Assembly: GCF_017591425.1 (NCBI RefSeq)
Contig: NW_024467119.1
Coordinates: 80,964,894-81,028,893, forward strand
Direction of reading: 5' to 3'
DNA: 64,000 nucleotides
Origin: Ochotona curzoniae
Taxonomy: Eukaryota; Chordata; Mammalia; Lagomorpha; Ochotonidae
Shown: positions 24,265 to 35,144 of the stretch, piece by piece
How positions within the stretch are numbered: the first letter of the stretch is position 1
Layout of the letters: the number at the start of each line of letters is the position of its first letter
Made by a program: the position numbers and the translations under genes
Notes under the pieces: generated by a model
Seen by the model: the letters and a program-made list of their open reading frames with translations, nothing else
Database searches by the model: none
Told to the model about the DNA's origin: nothing

Positions 24265-24592
24265 GGGCCAGGCGCGGTGGCGCAAGTGGTTAAAGGTCCT
24301 CGCCTTGCACGCCCGGGATCCCATATGGGTGCTGGTTCTAATCCCAGCAGCCCCGCTTCCCTTCCAGCTCCCTGCCTGTGGCCTGGGAAAGCAGTCGAGG
24401 ACAGCCCAAGCTTTGGGACCCTGCACCCACGTGGGAGACCCGGAAGAGGCTCCTGGCTTCGGATCGGCATAGTATCGGCCCGTTGCGCTCACTTGGGGAG
24501 TGAATCATCGGACGGAAGATCTTCCTCTCTGTCTCTCCTCTCTGTATATCCGCCTTTCCAATGAAAAAATAATAAAAATAAATCTTTAAAAA
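24265..24592 (+). mobile_element. C-SINE, young, full length
   Basis: Close to an inferred consensus: GGGCCAGGCGCGGTGGCGCA head (A box GTGGCGCAAGTGG), B box GGTTCTAATCCC, body with 'CAGCTCCCTGCCTGTGGCC' and an AATAAATCTTT(A)n tail. Target duplications AAATAGTTAGATTTT lie at 24250-24264 and 24593-24607. Confidence 0.96.
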
Positions 24593-24607
24593 AAATAGTT
24601 AGATTTT

Positions 24608-25004
24608 ATATTTACTTCTGACACTTACTTGGGAATACTAGTATTCTAGTAGGCCTGAAGACACCAGTCTCAGGATTGGGCATGATTGAAAGCTCACTAG
24701 CAGCTGCTTGGAGAGCTTACTTGTGGTTCACCCTCTCCTAAGATATAGCCTTCAGGGATCCCAACCAAGCTTCAGCAATTTGGCTGGCCTCCCTTCAAAT
24801 CTTTGTGGCTTGAGCACCAGGAGACTACTGCAAATCTTGCACAGTTTCCCAATCTTCTCCTGGAATTGCTCAAGTTACCATGGACAGAAGTTGCTTTAAA
24901 TGTGCGGTATAGCTTTTACTGGACTCCCCTCCCACTAGATCTCGACTATGCTTGCAGAATCTTTTGTACTTTTATTTGCTGGTTTCTTTCTATTCTGAAG
25001 TTTA
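24608..25004. other. Unique sequence, no gene seen
   Basis: No repeat or gene is recognised. Frames of 63-98 codons here have no motif. Confidence 0.4.
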
Positions 25005-25350
25005 TTTGCGGGGCAGGGCAAAGATACCGAAAGAGAGTCGCATCCACAAAAACAGAGTTCTGTCTAGTAGTTCACTTATCAAATTCCTTCAGTGCCTGAG
25101 AAAGGGTACGAGTGAGGTGTGGTTACAACAGCCAGAGCTGAGCCTACCCAAAACTAGGAGCCAGGAGCCTCTTCCAGGTCTATCACCTGAGTGTTAGGGC
25201 CCAAGGACTTCGGTCATCCTCTGCTGCTTTCCCAGGCTACAAGCTGGGAGCTGGATCAGAAGTGAAGCAGCTGGGACAAGAACTAGCGCCATTGCAGAAT
25301 GCTGGTGCTTACAGGTGGAGGATTACTCAATTGAGCCTTATGCCATCCCC
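25005..25350 (-). mobile_element. Old C-SINE
   Basis: 'AGCCAGGAGCCTCTTCCAGG', 'GCTGCTTTCCCAGGCTAC' and 'GGGAGCTGGATCAGAAGTG' appear in the order expected of an inverted SINE, with a poorly preserved head at the right. Confidence 0.75.
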
Positions 25351-26514
25351 TCCTCCTGCCTCTGTACAAGCTTTCTATTTCTTTGCATGTTTTTCTAGCT
25401 GTTTTATAAGAGGAGTTGATTAAATTACTTATTTTACCCCTGTTGGTAACACAAGTCCAACTCCCCATTCATTCCTCCATCAAAGAACTTCAGCAATGGC
25501 AAAGGGGCAATCTTCCCTTGGGCATGTCTGAAGTCACAGGGCATCTTCTTCAGTGCACTTTTCCGGACAGCGGACAGTAGTTCACTGCATTCTACAGGGC
25601 TTTGTGTATGCTCTCAACCATACACTCCGCAAATTATTTCCTTTGTCAGTCTTTGGGAACAAAATATTAGTCAGATCGTGAATTTTGCAATAATGACATA
25701 GCTGTTTTCTGGTCCACGTGAGTGGGCAGTAAGGGATCAACTTGGGCCTTGATTTGATTATAAGCAGTGGTAGTGGCAAAACAGGTGTATTTCGGTGTCT
25801 TTTGGGTTAAAAGGAACTAGATATTATATTTCCCAATACTGTATCTCTTACAGTCTTTGCTATTCCCTGCAAAATCAATTTTGGTATGCTTTATTTGTAC
25901 ATAACTATAGCTGCATTAAAACATTTTGCCTCCAAATAAACATTTTAATTCCATTTTCCATGAGTACTTTGAGCACCTTCAGAGGCTTTTCCAGTAATGA
26001 CGCCAAGGGATTTGTTTTTGGGTTAAGCAAAATTCCAAGTCACATGAAATGTACCTGAACTCTCTATGCTTGTGTACGTGAACTCTGACTTGATGAATTT
26101 TGTTTGTATTGTATGAACATTAGCTCAGGGAGAGTGAGAGACAGAGGCACCCAGAGAATATGCCTCATAGGACACTTAGTTTCCCTGAAGACTCCAATTT
26201 CTATTGTGCACATTAAGACAAATCCCTCCTCGTATTCTCACAGCTCACTGCTCACATGCTCTTTTCCTAATGTTTTGATTTCCCTTGAAGTGACAAAGAC
26301 TTCCTTCTAAATTCTGAACGTTTTGGTGTGTCGTCTTTATTACATGCTCCTATTTGGATCTATTAAAAACTATGGTAAGCTTGGTCTGAATTAGCTTCAT
26401 GGAAAGAAAGGATTCTTTCCCAAGTCATGCAATTAATGTCCTTAGAAAAGCTATGATGGGGGAATTAATAGCTGGAGATATGAAGTTTTTATGTGGCAAA
26501 AAGTTTATGTTAGT
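25351..26514. other. Unique sequence, no gene seen
   Basis: No recognised family. Small frames on both strands only. Confidence 0.4.
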
Positions 26515-27200
26515 TTTATTTATTTATTTATTTACATAAAGGGAACATTTCATGTATTTCACATATGATTTTAAGAATGTAATAATACCCACTCCCTCTC
26601 TCCAGCCCATTCTCCTTCCTTCTTAGGTGTTCATTTTCCTGTTAAGTTTTGCAGTGACATACTTTTAATTTACTTTACAATAACAAGCTTAACCCTCCGC
26701 TAGAGAAGTAATTAATAACTAAGAAACAGACAAGTGTTCCTCAGGAGTATGCACAAGGGCTATATGCATAAATCAAATTGCAAGACGTTGATTTCACTCA
26801 TACATTACATTTTCTGTATTGTATTGATTATTGCAAATCAGGAAAATGAATTTTTGGGAGGACTGGCTTATTTCACTAAGTGTAATGATCTCCAGCTGCA
26901 AGCATTACGTGTGTCTCTGTGTGTGGATAAGGAGGATCTCATTTTGCCAATGGCTGACTAGTATTCTGTGATGTGAATCTACCACATCTTCATTCAGTCA
27001 TCCATTAGTCGCTGGACTTGTGGATTAACTGCATTTCTTGAAGGCTGTGAATTGAGCTGCTGTAATCATGAGCATATAAATAACTTTCATATACTGATTC
27101 CCAATTCTTTTAGTAAGTCACCATATGGACATATGGATCTATTCTATGGGCCATGTGGTAGATCTATTTTCAGATTTCTTAGGAATCTCCATACTGACTT
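26515..27200 (-). mobile_element. Old L1, 3' UTR and ORF2 end
   Basis: In reverse complement this is an L1 3' end: the segment 'TATTCTGTGATGTGAATCTA' is the antisense of the ORF2 C-terminus and 'TAGGAATCTCCATACTGACT' is typical antisense ORF2. It belongs with the minus-strand L1 pieces at 27321-27478, 27796-27930 and 30826-32090. Confidence 0.8.
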
Positions 27201-27320
27201 TCCCAGGCAGGGAGCTGGATCACAAGTGCAATAACCAGGACATGCATGCGTATATGAGGGATGCGGATGTTTGTTATGCAGTTGGAGTGTTAGTCTCATA
27301 TGCCACTGCGCTGGCCCCAA
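27201..27320 (-). mobile_element. C-SINE head fragment
   Basis: Only the tRNA-like head and part of the body remain: 'CCCAGGCAGGGAGCTGGATC' at the left to 'CCACTGCGCTGGCCCC' at the right. It sits at the point where about 2 kb of the host L1 ORF2 is missing, so a deletion likely removed both the SINE 3' half and L1 sequence. Confidence 0.7.
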
Positions 27321-27478
27321 ATCTCCTTTATTAACTCAGAACTTATTAGTTTGAGTCTTTTGTCTTCCCCTATATTTTAGTTAGTTAGATCAATAGTTGA
27401 TCAATTCTGTTTGATTTTTTAAAAATCAGCCCTTCATTTCACTGATTTTTATCTTTGTTTTTAAAAGTTGAATTTTGT
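27321..27478 (-). mobile_element. Old L1 ORF2 fragment
   Basis: Antisense L1 reverse-transcriptase-region sequence ('TTAGATCAATAGTTGATCAA', 'CAGCCCTTCATTTCACTGAT'). It continues in order after the young SINE at 27479. Confidence 0.7.
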
Positions 27479-27795
27479 GGGCCCGGCACGGTGGCGTAGT
27501 GGTTAAGGTTCTCGCCTTGCACGCCCGGGATCTCATATAGGCGCTGGTTCTAATCCTGGTGGCCCCGCTTCCCTTCCAGCTCCCTGCTTGTGGCCTGGGA
27601 AAGCAGTCAAGGATGGCCCAAAGCTCTGGGTCTTTGCACCCGCGTGGGAAGAGGCTCCTGGCTTCGGATTGGCTCAGCTCCAGCCGTTGCGGCAGCTTGG
27701 GGAATGAATCATCGGGCAGAAGATCTTCCACTCTGTCTCTCCTCTCTGTATATTCGCCTTTCCAATAAAAATAAAAGAAAACTTTAAAAAAATTT
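27479..27795 (+). mobile_element. C-SINE, young
   Basis: GGGCCCGGCACGGTGGCGTA head, B box GGTTCTAATCC, and ending CCTTTCCAATAAAAATAAAAG. About ten bases before 'GAAGAGGCTCCTGG' (near 27650) are missing relative to sister copies. Inserted into the old L1. Confidence 0.93.
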
Positions 27796-27930
27796 TTTTT
27801 GTTTATTTATTCTCAGGTTTTTATTATTTCTCCCTTATAATTTTAGATTTTGTTTTTATCTTTTGTGTTTTTCTGTCCTTGAGATGCATTTTATTTTTTA
27901 TTTTTTACTAATAAACACTTTAATTTTTTT
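27796..27930 (-). mobile_element. Old L1 ORF2 fragment
   Basis: T-rich antisense L1 sequence including 'TTTATTATTTCTCCC' and 'CTTGAGATGCATTTTA', the next segment of the same old L1 between two younger SINEs. Confidence 0.6.
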
Positions 27931-28247
27931 TAAGATTTATTTTATTTTTTTATTGGAAAGGCGGATATACAGAGAGGAGAGAAAGAAAGGAAAATCTTCC
28001 ATCCGATGATTCATTCCCCATGTGAGCGCAACGGCTGATACAATGCCAGTCTGAAGCCAGGAGCCTCTTCCGGGTCTCGCACGCGGGTGCAGGGTCCCAA
28101 AGCTTTGGGCCGTCCTCGACTGCCTTCCCAGGCCACAGGCAGGGAGCTGGATGGGAAGCGGGGCCACCGGGATTAGAAACGGCGCCCATGTGGGATCCTG
28201 GGCGTGCAAGGCGAGAACCTTAACCACTGCGCCATTGCGCTGGGCCC
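27931..28247 (-). mobile_element. C-SINE, young
   Basis: Inverted full-length copy. The left end is the TAAGATTTATTTTATT tail complement, and the right end is …GCGCCATTGCGCTGGGCCC. It lies in opposite orientation to the SINE at 27479 with ~135 bp between them, forming an inverted SINE pair. Confidence 0.94.
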
Positions 28248-28254
28248 TATTTTC

Positions 28255-30540
28255 TTTTTTTTTAATAATCTTTACAGTTAATTAGGGCAAAGGGGTTCAA
28301 GGGCTGCAGGAAAGTGGATAAGACTATTATTTCCATATTTTCCCCCTGTACCTGGGGAAAGGGAGTAAAGGCAGAGGTAAAGGGAGAAGCCCCACCCAGT
28401 CTCCCACCCATCCCAGGTCCCTGATGTGGGGCATGCTCTGAGGGTCTTGTTTAAGCAGTTTTGATAGTTTAACAGTTATGAGTTGCTGCCAATCTCCTCA
28501 TTCCAAGCTCAATGACGTTGCTGCAGAATCCACTGACTGACATAGTTCACCTTACAGTCTCTGTTTGCCCAATTTTTCACTGCCAATATAGGGCTCGGGT
28601 AGTTGATTGATTTGTTCTGTCCTCTGTTGTGATGCCAGGTATCCTCTGCAGGCTCCGATAGACTGCCATATACTCCATGTGCAGCTGGCAGTGCTGTCCA
28701 CTGCTCTGTCTGAGCCTCTGAGAAGGCTTGGCTCTGGCACTTGCACTCCATGGTCAGACAATGAGTTCTGAGTCCAGCAGTTCAATTGGGGAGAACCCCA
28801 AAGAAACTTCATCTGAGGCGATTCCAGACCTGATTCTTCTGTGTACTTGCCAGTACAGGACCAGGTATAGTCCACTGGCCTAAGCAGCTGTGGTTGCAAT
28901 TGCTGGGTCAGTTCTGTTTCCAGCCCTGTCTTCTACTGGAATCAATGGGTATTGCAGTCCATGCTGATTCTGCCTAGCACACACTCGGCCCTCACATAAA
29001 CCAGTGGGAGCTGCAGCCTAGTCGGAGCGGCTCCCCATAAACCCCACCAGACCTACCCCTGCCCTGGATCCTGTGCTTGCCACTATGTACCGCAGACTTG
29101 TTCAGTCTGTCCCACATCCCATTCAGCTCTCATACATATCTAACAGGCATTGAAGCTTAGTTCAACCTAAGCAACTCCTCTATCCAGTCCACACAGATGT
29201 TGTTGGGTGCCTTTCTGTCTAGCCACTCCTGCTCCAGTCCTGGTTTTTGTGCTGTCCAATCAGAGTGGTAATTCAAGAGAGAGGAGTCCACTGTTTCCCT
29301 ACTAGGCCACTCCCACTCTCAGATTATGCACTCTCCAAGTGAGTCTGGAGTTTAACTTGACAGACTTAGCTCCCAGTACCAGCCTCTGCCAGCTAATGCT
29401 GCAGCAAAGCCCAACCAACCCTCACCCACTCTAATTTTTGCTTGCACCAGTCGGAACAGTTAGCTGAGCTGGGCTTTTCCCTGATTTAGTTCACATGAGG
29501 CCCACAGGCGCTGTAGCCCTGCCTGGTCTGGTCTGCCCCCATCCCAACTCACGTTCTCCAGTAGGAGTGGCTGTCCAGCAAGGGAACCCACATTCCCCCT
29601 GCCGTCTTTGCCCCCTCCCTCCCTGGTTCTCACCTGTGCTGCTGGAGGCTGCAGCCACATCTGTTACAGGTCACCTCACCTTGGTATTTCGTAATGTGTA
29701 CTGGCTTTTGTTGAGACTGAACCTGGCCTGACCCACACTCTGTTCTGGTGCTTGGATTCGCCAGTGGGTGATGTGAACTGGTTCAGCCTAGTCTACCCCC
29801 AACCCGTGCCAAATATATGTCAGTGGCTAACTTTCCATAGCCTGGTCTGGGCTGTTTCCTATCACGCTTATTGTGCTTATCTGTAGGGACTATGTCCTGC
29901 CAGAGGAGTTGCCCAGGCACCTCCATCAAAACCTCTCCCAATGCCAGATTTCACGCATACCATTGGGTCCATGAGCCAGCCCTACTCAGTTTACCTCCTA
30001 TCCCAGTAGGAACAGTGGCCTTTCCTTGCTGGCTTTCAATTCATTCCGGTTTTTACTGCTGGATGGTTCAGCCCAGACAAGGCTTGTCCATTTCCACACA
30101 CATCTCACACATGGCTCGGTAGAGGCAGAGACCTAGCCTAATCTGTTCCACATCTTTCCTGGTCCTCCAGAGCACCAGATGGTGTTGGAGTCTAGCCTGG
30201 CTTGGTGTGTCCAGTCCCAGCCCACATTTGTGCCAAGGGAGATTGCAGCCATATCCAGATCAGAAAGCAGCACCCATTCCAGACCCTGCATTCCTGGGTG
30301 GGAATCTCAACCCAACTAGGGTGTCCCCTTAGCTCCTCAACCAGACCTGTTCCCAGCCATAGATTGCACACATGCCAGTGGTTGCTCTGACTCAGCTTGG
30401 CATAGCCCCTCACCTGTCCTAGCCCCTGCCTTTGACGCTGTGGCTTAGCGTCCCTGGCTCATGCAGACCAGCATGTGCTAGAGCCTAGTTTGGCATGACC
30501 TGCTCTCCATCCTGATTTCTGATTTTGCCTGTGAGCTAAC
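28255..30540 (-). mobile_element. VNTR-like retroposon, copy B
   Basis: On the minus strand it is colinear by eye with about 41788-43800 of copy C, unit by unit. The 3' end (28255-28500) carries 'GGTTCAAGGGCTGCAGGAAA' complement and a T-run marking an A-tail. It has no convincing open frame; frames up to 115 codons are repeat by-products. Inserted into the old minus-strand L1 or the adjoining SINE flank. Confidence 0.85.
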
Positions 30541-30569
30541 GTATAGATGTATTTTATTTTAAAACATTA

Positions 30570-30825
30570 TTTATTTATTTATTTATTCATTCATTTTAAA
30601 GATAAAGTTTAACAGAGAGAAATTTAGGAAGATCTTCCATCTGCAGGTTTACTCCTCCACTGCCCACTGATCTGGCACCAGGAGCTTCTTGTGAGTCTCC
30701 CGTGGGTGCAGCAGCCCAGCTTGGGCCACCCTATCCAGTTTTCCAGGGACATTAGCAGAGAGCTTGACTGCAGGTGGAGCAGCCAGGACTTGAACCAGCA
30801 TCTATGTAGGATGAGACCATTGTAG
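30570..30825 (-). mobile_element. C-SINE, older
   Basis: (ATTT)n tail complement, 'GGAAGATCTTCCATCTGCAG', 'GAGTCTCCCGTGGGTGCAG' and 'CAGGACTTGAACCAGCATCT' in inverted order. The head is truncated near 30820. Confidence 0.75.
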
Positions 30826-32090
30826 GTTTTTAATTTTCCTCTTAATACTATTTTTGCTTTATCCCATATATTTTGATATATTGCATTGTGATCTTCATTT
30901 GTTTATAGGAATTTTTTAATTTCCCTTTTGGTTCATTCTGTGATCCACTGTTCATTAAGGAAAATATTATTCAGTCTCCATGTGTTTTTACAATTTCTAG
31001 CATTTCTTATGTTAATTTCCAGCTTCATTCCATGGCATGCAGGAAAGATACATGGTATGATTTCAATTTATTAGACTTTGTTATGACTTGTTTTATGACC
31101 TAGCATATTAACTATCCTAGAGTGTTACATGTACTGATGAAAAGAATGTGTATTCTGCACTGTCGGATGAAATATTCTTTAGATATAAATTAGGTGCATT
31201 TGGTCAGTAGCCTAAATTAGTTCTGCATTTTCTTTGTTTTTGTCTACTTGGTCTGTTCACAGATAAAAATGGAATGTTGAAGTCTCCCATTATTGTGGAG
31301 TTGAAGCACATCTTCTTTTAGATAGCTGAACGCCATAGCTTTGGGTTTATGCACTTTACTATAACTATGTGCTTCTGAGAAAATAATCCTGTAATTAATA
31401 CTTAATGCCCTTATTTGTCTCTTCTAATAGTTTTTGTCTTAAATTCCATTTTGACTAGTATTATGATGGCTACTGACTGCTCTTTTCTACTTTCTTTGGC
31501 AGGAAATAACTTTCTCCGTTCTTTGACTTTCAATCTGTTTGTGTCTTGGTTGGGGAGATGTGATTCTTGTAGGCAGTTATCAGCCTGGTCCTATCTTTAA
31601 ATACATTCACCTGGTGTGTAAGTTTGAATTCAAGATTTTAGACCATTTGCATTCAAAGTTATTGTTGGTACCTAATGAGTTGTTCCTGCCATTTTTCCAT
31701 AAAACTTGCTATTGTTCATGTTGAATTGTTGTTGTATACTTTTACTTGGAGGATTTCTACATTTACATTCTTTCATAATGCTGTCTTTCTCTGTTTCTAT
31801 GTGCAGTACATGCTTAAGTATCATTTGTAAAGTTGCCATTGTGGTCACAGATTCTTTTAATTTCTAGTTTAGGTCTTCATTTCACTTTGCTTGGAAAATG
31901 AGAGCATTATTCGCTATAGTATTTTGACTTGTCAATTTTTTCTAGTATTTGCTGGACTGTATCTTTTCATTCTCTTCTAACCTGTGCAATTTCTTATTCA
32001 GTATAGTTGGGTTTCCTTCAAGGTTCATATGATATTACCTCTAATACAATTTTAAGATATATTTTTTATATTTATTTTTCAAAAGTTCCA
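30826..32090 (-). mobile_element. Old L1 ORF2 5' region
   Basis: Antisense L1 ORF2: 'CTTTATCCCATATATTTTGA', 'TGTGATCCACTGTTCATTAA' and 'GTCTCCCATTATTGTGGAGT' mark the segment between endonuclease and reverse transcriptase. The frame is wrecked. This completes the old L1 that begins at 26515, split by nested insertions. Confidence 0.78.
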
Positions 32091-33265
32091 TTATGCAACC
32101 CACTTGTCTGTCAAGAGAGGAATGGATTGAGTGTAAGGATGGCAGAAAAGGGTAAGGACACGTTTCATAGATGGAGAAATATCAGCCAGTGTGAAGCAGA
32201 GAAGGCACATTCTAGAAAATAGACGAAGACAGAACAACAGCAGAGGGACACCTGGAGACTGACAGGCACAGGAAAGCAGCAGACACAACGGTGTGGTGTT
32301 GCAGTGACTGATACTCCACCAGCAACCAGCTAACGGCAATCTACATTGCACCAGCAGCCAGAACTCCATGAGAAACCAGGTGGGAAGGGACTTTCACTGG
32401 GAGCTTGGGAGGTGAACCCAGACAAAGAACTACTCATCCTGCTGGTCTGTTTGATTTGACCAGGAGCAGGGACAGAGCAGCAGATCCCAGATAGGAAGTG
32501 CAGGAATAGGGTGGATTTCACAGGCCTAGAGTTGAATTAGGTATCATTTTGTTTAAGGAGGCAAGGGTTATGGGGCAGGAATGGGCATGCAATGAGCTGA
32601 ACTCATTTCTGGCTCAGTGAACTGCAACAACGTGACATTCTACAGGTTCCACCCAAGACAGGTCCAGGTAGACCTCAGACCTGAGAGCCATCAGAACAAG
32701 AACTCTACTAGTGGCACATCAGGCACCATTTCTCACAGTGTAGCAAAAGTTTTAGGACTGCAAGGGACAACAGAGAGCTGCACATGTGCTGAGCTCATGA
32801 GAATTCATTGAGCTCAGTGGATTGCACCAGTCCCACAAGACAATAATCCTGACTATGGCATCGTCCGGGTCAAAATAGGTCTGAGTGGCACCCAGACCTA
32901 ATGGCCAACAGGTTCCAGCAAGATCAGCACCAACAACAGCCTAGCTATAGAGGACACCTGGTGTCTCCCTAATGCTGCGGCCTGCTCCAATCAGAAGTGG
33001 AAGAAAGGTTGCAGAGACAACAGTGCAATTTCAGCACAATATCACAGGAGGTGGAGACTGGTGAGCCCGAAGCTGGGGCTACAGAGACCATGGTGGAAAT
33101 GTAACATAAGAACCCAGACCTGGAACTCGCTGGAGGGAGTGGCACAAGTGACTGCAAACAAAAACCATGTACCAACTGCAATAAGTAAACTCACACTGTA
33201 GACCTGTGGGTGACACAGCTTAGAAATGTGCCCCAAAGAAGAAGAATCTGATAACCAGAAGTACA

Positions 33266-34034
33266 ATGACCAAGAGCAAAAGGAGAGACAGAGGCACAAT
33301 GAATATTCCTGAAGACTCCCCTGCAAAGGAGCCAACCTCAGAGTTCACTGAGGAAGACATCGAGAAAATGGGGGACACAGAATTCAAAACTCTTGTTATA
33401 AAACTTCTTATCAACAATGAGAAGCACATAAAGCAAGCATTCAAGGAATTCAAGGAATATGTCACACTGGAAGTAAATCAAATCAAAGCTGAAGTAGCAG
33501 AGATGAAGCATACAGTGGAGCAAGTTGAAAGTACCGTGGAGAGTCTCCAAAATAGAATGATGCAAGCAGAAGAAAGAATCTCAGGATTGGAAGATATTTC
33601 CTGTCACCAGCAGGAAACATACAAAAAGCTGGAAGCAGAGCTGGATCAGGCCAAAAAAAGTATTCAAGAATTGAAAGACAGTATGAAAAGGCCAAATATA
33701 AGTCATGGGAGTCCCAGAAGGTGCAGAAAGAGAAGCTGGGTTTACAAATACATTTAATCAAATAATAAGGAAAATTTTCCCTCATCTAGAGAAAGAATTG
33801 GGAAACTACATCCAGGAGGGGCACAGAACTCACAACTGGCTTGATCAAAAGCAATCTTCACCACAATACCTGCTAATCAAGCTCTCATCAACTGAACATA
33901 AGGAAAAGATCCTTAAACATGCATGTGAAAGAAATCAACTGACATATCAAGAATGTCGATTAAGCTCACAGGAGACCTCTCACTGGAAAGTCTATAGGTC
34001 AGAAGAGAATGGAGTGACATATTTCAGATTCTAA
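33266..34034 (+). pseudogene. L1-type ORF1 of HAL1-like copy 2, frameshifted
   Basis: The first frame (33266-33757) encodes a basic start (MTKSKRRDRG), an acidic patch and a long heptad coiled coil up to 'SIQELKDSMKRPN'. The reading then shifts because two bases are missing near 33701 relative to copy 3. The second frame (33705-34034) supplies 'MGVPEGAEREAGF' and the rest of the ORF1 RNA-binding region to FRF-stop. Family role: RNA-binding trimer needed for L1 movement. The break is shared with copy 1. Confidence 0.85.
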
Positions 34035-34286
34035 AAGCAAAAAATTATTGGCCCAGGATAATGTACCCAGCCAAGCTTTCCTTTGTCTTTGCAAATGAAA
34101 TAAAATTCTTCCACAGTAAAGAAAAGTTCAAAGAATATGCCTCTTCCAAACCTGCCCTACAATGGATACTAAAAGATATTTTCTTGACAGAGATGAATAG
34201 CACCCACCAAATACAAAGGCAAATGTGAGGAACATCCCACTAAAATGACAGCAGAACACTAAGTCAATGATCAACCCATTGCTAAA

Positions 34287-34440
34287 ATGACAGGACAAAA
34301 TTACCACCCTTTCATATTAACCCTGAATGTAAAAGTTTTAATCTCAACCCTCAAACGTTATAGATTAGTAGAGTGGATTAAAAAACAAACCCATCCATTT
34401 GTTGCCTACATGAGATACATTGCAGGAACAAAGATCAGTG
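34287..34440 (+). pseudogene. Truncated L1 ORF2 start in HAL1-like copy 2
   Basis: It reads 'MTGQNYHPFILTLNVK' then 'RYRLVEWIKKQTHPF', the recognisable N-terminus of L1 ORF2 just before and into the endonuclease domain. Homology stops near 'AAAGATCAGTGG' (about 34437), after which the frame continues only into 3' UTR. No catalytic residues are retained. Confidence 0.8.
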
Positions 34441-34610
34441 GAAACTGTATCTCATGGATTTTGACATTTTTGTTAGTTTTAACTCTTCAAAACACTTTCT
34501 CCTGATTAAATTCTTCATTGACTCATAGATCATACAGTAGCATCATTTTCTTCAAGATGGTTTTTGATTTTCTTTTTCATTTCTTCAGCAAGACATTAGT
34601 CATTCAGTAG

Positions 34611-34864
34611 CATGTTATTTAACTTCATGGTGTTGTTAATTTCTTTTTTTTTTCTTCCCGTTGTTGATTTTATATTGTCTTTTTTCATTTACGGGGATGT
34701 ATATTAACCCTGCAATGGAGACCCTCTTATCTACCAGCATGTATTTAACTTCATGGGCATGGTAAATTTCTTTTGTTTTTTTTTTTCTTCCCATTGTTGA
34801 TTTTATGTTGTGGTTTTTCATTTAAGGGATGTATAGTAACTGTGTAATGGAGACTATCATATCC
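34611..34864 (+). repeat. Two ~127-bp direct repeats in HAL1 3' UTR
   Basis: Each unit runs CAT…TTTAACTTCATGG, a T/C run, 'TTGTTGATTTTAT', 'TTTTCATTTA' and GGGATGTATA. Start-to-start spacing is 127 bp (34611 and 34738). HAL1-like copy 3 repeats this arrangement; copy 1 has one unit. Confidence 0.85.
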
Positions 34865-35144
34865 AGATGTGAGGATCCAATGCAGTATGCATCTGTACTT
34901 CCAGACAGAAATGGACTCCCAATGAAACTGGTTATCGTATCTCCACAATAAGCTGCTGGACTCTGCCATATTCCATGCCCGTAATAATGGACATATGGTT
35001 GTGTATAAAAAGCTATATCATAATAATGATACAGGGGAATTTAGTGAGGCAGAAGAGAATTATGGAGGGGAGAAGAGAAATCCCAGGCCCTATGGAACTT
35101 TATCATAAAATGATTATTATAGAAAGAAGTAAAATATTTTAAAA

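Larger units (their letters stand above)
32095..35142 (+). mobile_element. HAL1-like (half-L1) element, copy 2
   Basis: Most complete copy. 5' UTR about 32095-33265, ORF1 33266-34034 (frameshifted), a second open stretch from 34287 matching the L1 ORF2 start for about 50 codons, then at about 34440 an abrupt switch to a 3' UTR ending in an A-rich tail near 35142. Endonuclease body, reverse transcriptase and C-terminal domain are missing. Two ~127-bp direct repeats (34611-34737, 34738-34864) sit in the 3' UTR. The 5' UTR is closely similar to copy 1 in opposite orientation 12 kb away. Confidence 0.82.

Noticed and set aside
24283..24335. tRNA gene (A and B boxes present)
   Set aside because: The boxes belong to a tRNA-derived SINE; no clover-leaf with acceptor stem can be formed.
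24277..24564. Repeated ~70-100-codon frames such as 'HMGAGSNP…PACGLGKQSRTAQ' at many sites, both strands
   Set aside because: All lie in C-SINEs; the same peptide recurs because the SINE recurs.
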